A stretch of DNA of 64,000 nt, from positions 41,532 to 105,531 of the forward strand of contig JAJDDI010000066.1 of the NCBI GenBank assembly GCA_029260375.1. The letters are read 5' to 3'. This stretch comes from Phycisphaerales bacterium (GTDB lineage Bacteria; Planctomycetota; Phycisphaerae; Phycisphaerales; UBA1924). A program made the position numbers and the translations under genes. This document shows positions 61,995-64,000 of the stretch, in pieces. The first letter of the stretch is position 1; each line of letters starts with the position of its first letter. The notes beneath the pieces were generated by a model. That model did no database searches. It worked only from the letters and a program-made list of their open reading frames with translations, and was not told the origin of the DNA.

Positions 61995-62549
61995 ATGGGC
62001 CGGCGCCGGATCAGGAGCGTTTGCGTGTACTGCGGCTCACGCCCGGGGTCTGACCCGCGGTTTGCGGAGCTGGCCGGCGCCCTCGGGGGCGAGCTGGCCC
62101 GGCGCGGGATCGGGCTTGTCTATGGCGGGGGGCACGTCGGGCTCATGGGGGTGATCGCCGACGCGGTGCTCGCGGGCGGGGGCTCGGCGGTGGGGGTGAT
62201 CCCGCGGTTCATGGTCGAGGCTGAGCGGGCGCACGCGGGGCTGAGCGAGCTGATCGTCATCGAGACGATGCACGAGCGCAAGCAGATCATGTCCGACCGG
62301 TGCGACGCGATCATCACGATGCCCGGGGGCGTGGGCACGTTTGATGAGCTGTTCGAGGCGATCACCTGGAACATCCTGGGGGTGCACCAGCGCCCGATCG
62401 GCGTGCTGGACGTCGGCGGGTATTACGCGCCGCTGCGGTCGTTGATCGGCCACGGCGTGGAGCACGGGCTGATCTCCGCGGAGACGGGCGAGGCGATCGT
62501 GTGGTCGGAGGATCCCGGGGCGCTGCTCGACGCGATCGACGGGGGGTAG
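61995..62549 (+). CDS. LOG-family protein (TIGR00730)
   Basis: A 184-residue Rossmann-fold enzyme. The family motif PGGVGTFDELFEA is near 115, with the N-terminal SVCVYCGSRPGSDPRF and IGLVYGGGHVGLMGVIADAVL. Members cleave nucleoside monophosphates, releasing free bases (LONELY GUY phosphoribohydrolase). It starts two bases after the PrpD-family stop, so the genes are probably co-transcribed. It is convergent with the LuxR-type regulator. Confidence 0.9.
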   Translation: MGRRRIRSVCVYCGSRPGSDPRFAELAGALGGELARRGIGLVYGGGHVGLMGVIADAVLAGGGSAVGVIPRFMVEAERAHAGLSELIVIETMHERKQIMSDRCDAIITMPGGVGTFDELFEAITWNILGVHQRPIGVLDVGGYYAPLRSLIGHGVEHGLISAETGEAIVWSEDPGALLDAIDGG

Positions 62550-62552
62550 GCG

Positions 62553-63221
62553 TTAGTCGCCCTTGCGCGTCCCGATGCGTTCGAGGCTGGCGTCGTCGAG
62601 TTCGAGCCCGGCCTGCTCGGCGATCTGCGCCAGGCGCACACGGCTGGACTCGCCCAGCTTTTTGGCGATCGACGTGCGGTGGTTGTCGATGGTCTTGCGC
62701 GAGCGGTGGAGGAGCTTGGCGATCTCGTCGAGGGTCATGCCGTGCTTGATGAGCGAGAGGACCTCCAGCTCGCGCCGGGTGAGCACGTCGAGGGGTCCGA
62801 AGTCGGCCAGCTTGGATTCGATGATCTTGTACTCGTCGTGGCCCGGGGCGTGCTCGCCCTCGTGCGTAAGCACCAGGAAGTTTGTTTCGCTGGTGTCCGG
62901 GCACTCGGTGGGCGTGATGATCGACTGGACCTGGACGCCGCGCCGGATGTGGCGGATGACGACGGGCTGGCCCGTCTTGGCGATGGTCTGGAGGATCGAC
63001 ATCCGCTCGCTGGCCCACTCGGGCGGGAAGAGGTCGTAGAGCGACTTGCCGATGACGTCGGCGGGCTTGCCGCCGAGGAACATCTCCGCGGCCTTCGGGT
63101 TGGTGAACAGCACCACGCCCTGCAGATCGACGACGGAGAATCCGACCGCGGGGTTCTGCGCGAGCGCCTCCCAGATCGCGTCGTGCTGTGTGGGCGTTGA
63201 TTCTTGTGGACCTGCGGTCAT
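62553..63221 (-). CDS. PAS-LuxR transcriptional regulator
   Basis: A 222-residue regulator. The N-terminal PAS domain (about 15-115) includes FSVVDLQGVVLFTNPKAAEMFLGGKPADVIGKSLYDLFP. A linker leads to a LuxR-type helix-turn-helix (LTRRELEVLSLIKHGMTLDEIAKLLHRSRKTIDNHRTSIAKKLG, about 150-195), with the conserved Glu and the DNA-recognition helix. There is no membrane segment and no receiver domain, so it should sense a small ligand, redox state or light directly. The start ATG 63221 precedes the PAS domain. It shares a short gap with the gdhA-like gene upstream. Confidence 0.88.
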   Translation of the reverse strand: MTAGPQESTPTQHDAIWEALAQNPAVGFSVVDLQGVVLFTNPKAAEMFLGGKPADVIGKSLYDLFPPEWASERMSILQTIAKTGQPVVIRHIRRGVQVQSIITPTECPDTSETNFLVLTHEGEHAPGHDEYKIIESKLADFGPLDVLTRRELEVLSLIKHGMTLDEIAKLLHRSRKTIDNHRTSIAKKLGESSRVRLAQIAEQAGLELDDASLERIGTRKGD

Positions 63222-63394
63222 CGGGGGCCCCCCATTGGGACACCGTGTAGTGTATTCGCCCCAAGGGATTTCTGTTTGCCGGAAGCGACCGGATTGTCGG
63301 GAAGTGCATATCGAGCGCAAACAAAGACCGATCCGGGCAGGGCTCGGGTCGGTGGAGGGGGCCGGTAATGGCGGCGATCCGGGGGATCGACGCT

Positions 63395-64000
63395 TTACGG
63401 GAAGATGCCGCGGACTTTATAGACCGAGCCGATGTGCTCGAGGGCGGCGGCGAAGGCGGCGGTGCGCAGGTCGCAGCCGTAGCGGGTGCGGGCGGCGAGG
63501 GTGCGCCGGGCGGCGCCGACCATGTGGCGGTTGAGCTCGCGGTCAACGCGCTCGCCGTCCCAGACCTGGCTGGTCTTGTTCTGGAGCCACTCGAAGTAGG
63601 ACACGGTCACGCCGCCGCAGTTGGCGAGGATGGCGGGGATGACCTCGATGCCCTTTTCCATGCAGCGTCGGTCGCCCGAGGGGTCGCAGGGGGCGTTGGC
63701 GGCCTCGGCCATGACCTTGCAGTCGAGCCAGTCGGCCTGCTTCTGCTGGACCATCTGCTCGAGGGCGCCGGGGATGAAGACGTCGACCTTGGTCTTGTAG
63801 AACTGTTCCTCGTTGATCTCGTCGGCGCCGGTGGAGGTGGCGCCGCCCGAGCCGGTGGTGGCGCCGTCGCCGAAGCCCTTGACGCCGCCGGTGCGTGAGC
63901 AGTGCTCGGCCAGGGCGTGGCAGTCGATGCCGTTGTCGTTGCGGATGCCGCCGGTGTGGTCCATGACGGCGACGATCTTGGCGCCCATGTCCTGGAGGAT
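63395..64000 (-). CDS. gdhA: Glu/Leu/Phe/Val dehydrogenase, C-terminal part (5' end outside window)
   Basis: The 3' 201 codons of an NAD(P)-dependent amino-acid dehydrogenase, open at the right edge. It covers the Rossmann cofactor domain: VAVMDHTGGIRNDNGIDCHAL, VDVFIPGALEQMV, VMAEAANAPCDPSGDR, then IPAILANCGGVTVSYFEWLQNKTSQVWD and the C-terminal helices to RGIFP. This is the pattern of glutamate dehydrogenase (gdhA/gluD); the GGVTVSYFEWLQN block favours that over leucine or phenylalanine enzymes. An alanine/glycine-rich loop (SGGATSTGADEINEEQF) is longer than usual. The N-terminal catalytic lysine is not visible. Confidence 0.85.
   Translation of the reverse strand: MLQDMGAKIVAVMDHTGGIRNDNGIDCHALAEHCSRTGGVKGFGDGATTGSGGATSTGADEINEEQFYKTKVDVFIPGALEQMVQQKQADWLDCKVMAEAANAPCDPSGDRRCMEKGIEVIPAILANCGGVTVSYFEWLQNKTSQVWDGERVDRELNRHMVGAARRTLAARTRYGCDLRTAAFAAALEHIGSVYKVRGIFP

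Overview
The window is GC-rich, densely packed chromosomal DNA. It most likely comes from a member of the Planctomycetota, probably a Phycisphaerae-like lineage. This is inferred from the gene mix: paired DUF1573 proteins, a bacterial GH3-family enzyme, DUF2339 and PGPGW membrane proteins, many secreted orphan proteins, frequent GTG/TTG starts, an rpsR outside its usual operon and a single nuoH. There is one tRNA gene (tRNA-Cys, GCA). I see no rRNA, no CRISPR array, and no recognisable integrase or transposase.

Layout. 1-8.0 kb: the 5' part of fahA (fumarylacetoacetase), a DUF559 endonuclease-like gene boxed by inverted GC-rich repeats, an MFS transporter, a conserved protein of unknown function, an alpha/beta hydrolase, a secreted beta-propeller protein, an RluA-type pseudouridine synthase and a free-Met-sulfoxide-reductase-like GAF protein. 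8.0-11.8 kb: rpsR, then a four-gene reverse-strand operon (DUF1573, DUF1573, rhodanese, DoxX/MauE) in which every product carries cysteine motifs. 12-18.2 kb: a Dus tRNA-dihydrouridine synthase, and divergently a tightly coupled run of LolC-like permease, LolD-like ATPase, alpha/beta hydrolase and GH3 enzyme. 18.2-28 kb: a DUF2339 giant membrane protein overlapping nuoH, two exported proteins of unknown function, tRNA-Cys, a MoxR ATPase and a pair of paralogous membrane proteins. 28-34 kb: a secreted protein, a Tat-exported alkaline phosphatase, a BatA/VWA protein coupled to an RlmE methyltransferase. 34-38.2 kb: a reverse-strand sulfur-flavoured run (TSUP exporter, cysteine desulfurase family enzyme, gamma-glutamyltransferase, 2Fe-2S ferredoxin). 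38.4-49 kb: a GT2 plus LAB_N pair, several proteins of unknown function, a glycine-zipper lipoprotein, a TPR lipoprotein, endonuclease IV, a LON-domain protein, queF, a YhaM-like nuclease and an SDR enzyme.

49-57 kb is the accessory region. An intact hpd (4-hydroxyphenylpyruvate dioxygenase) is followed directly by a lower-GC gene, two copies of a ~110-nt palindromic element, and a second, displaced copy of the last 139 nt of hpd, so the interval looks inserted. Further low-GC orphan genes follow. So do three copies, in different states of decay, of a repeated gene family; one is frameshifted and invaded by GC-rich repeats. 57-64 kb returns to ordinary genes: PGPGW, SOUL, small membrane proteins, a lipoprotein, a PrpD-family dehydratase, a LOG protein, a PAS-LuxR regulator and the 3' part of a glutamate dehydrogenase that runs off the right edge.

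Metabolically, hpd and fahA are two steps of tyrosine catabolism about 48 kb apart. The most system-like clusters are the CxC/thiol operon (8.4-11.8 kb), the hydrolase-GH3 pair behind LolCD, and the sulfur run at 34-38 kb.
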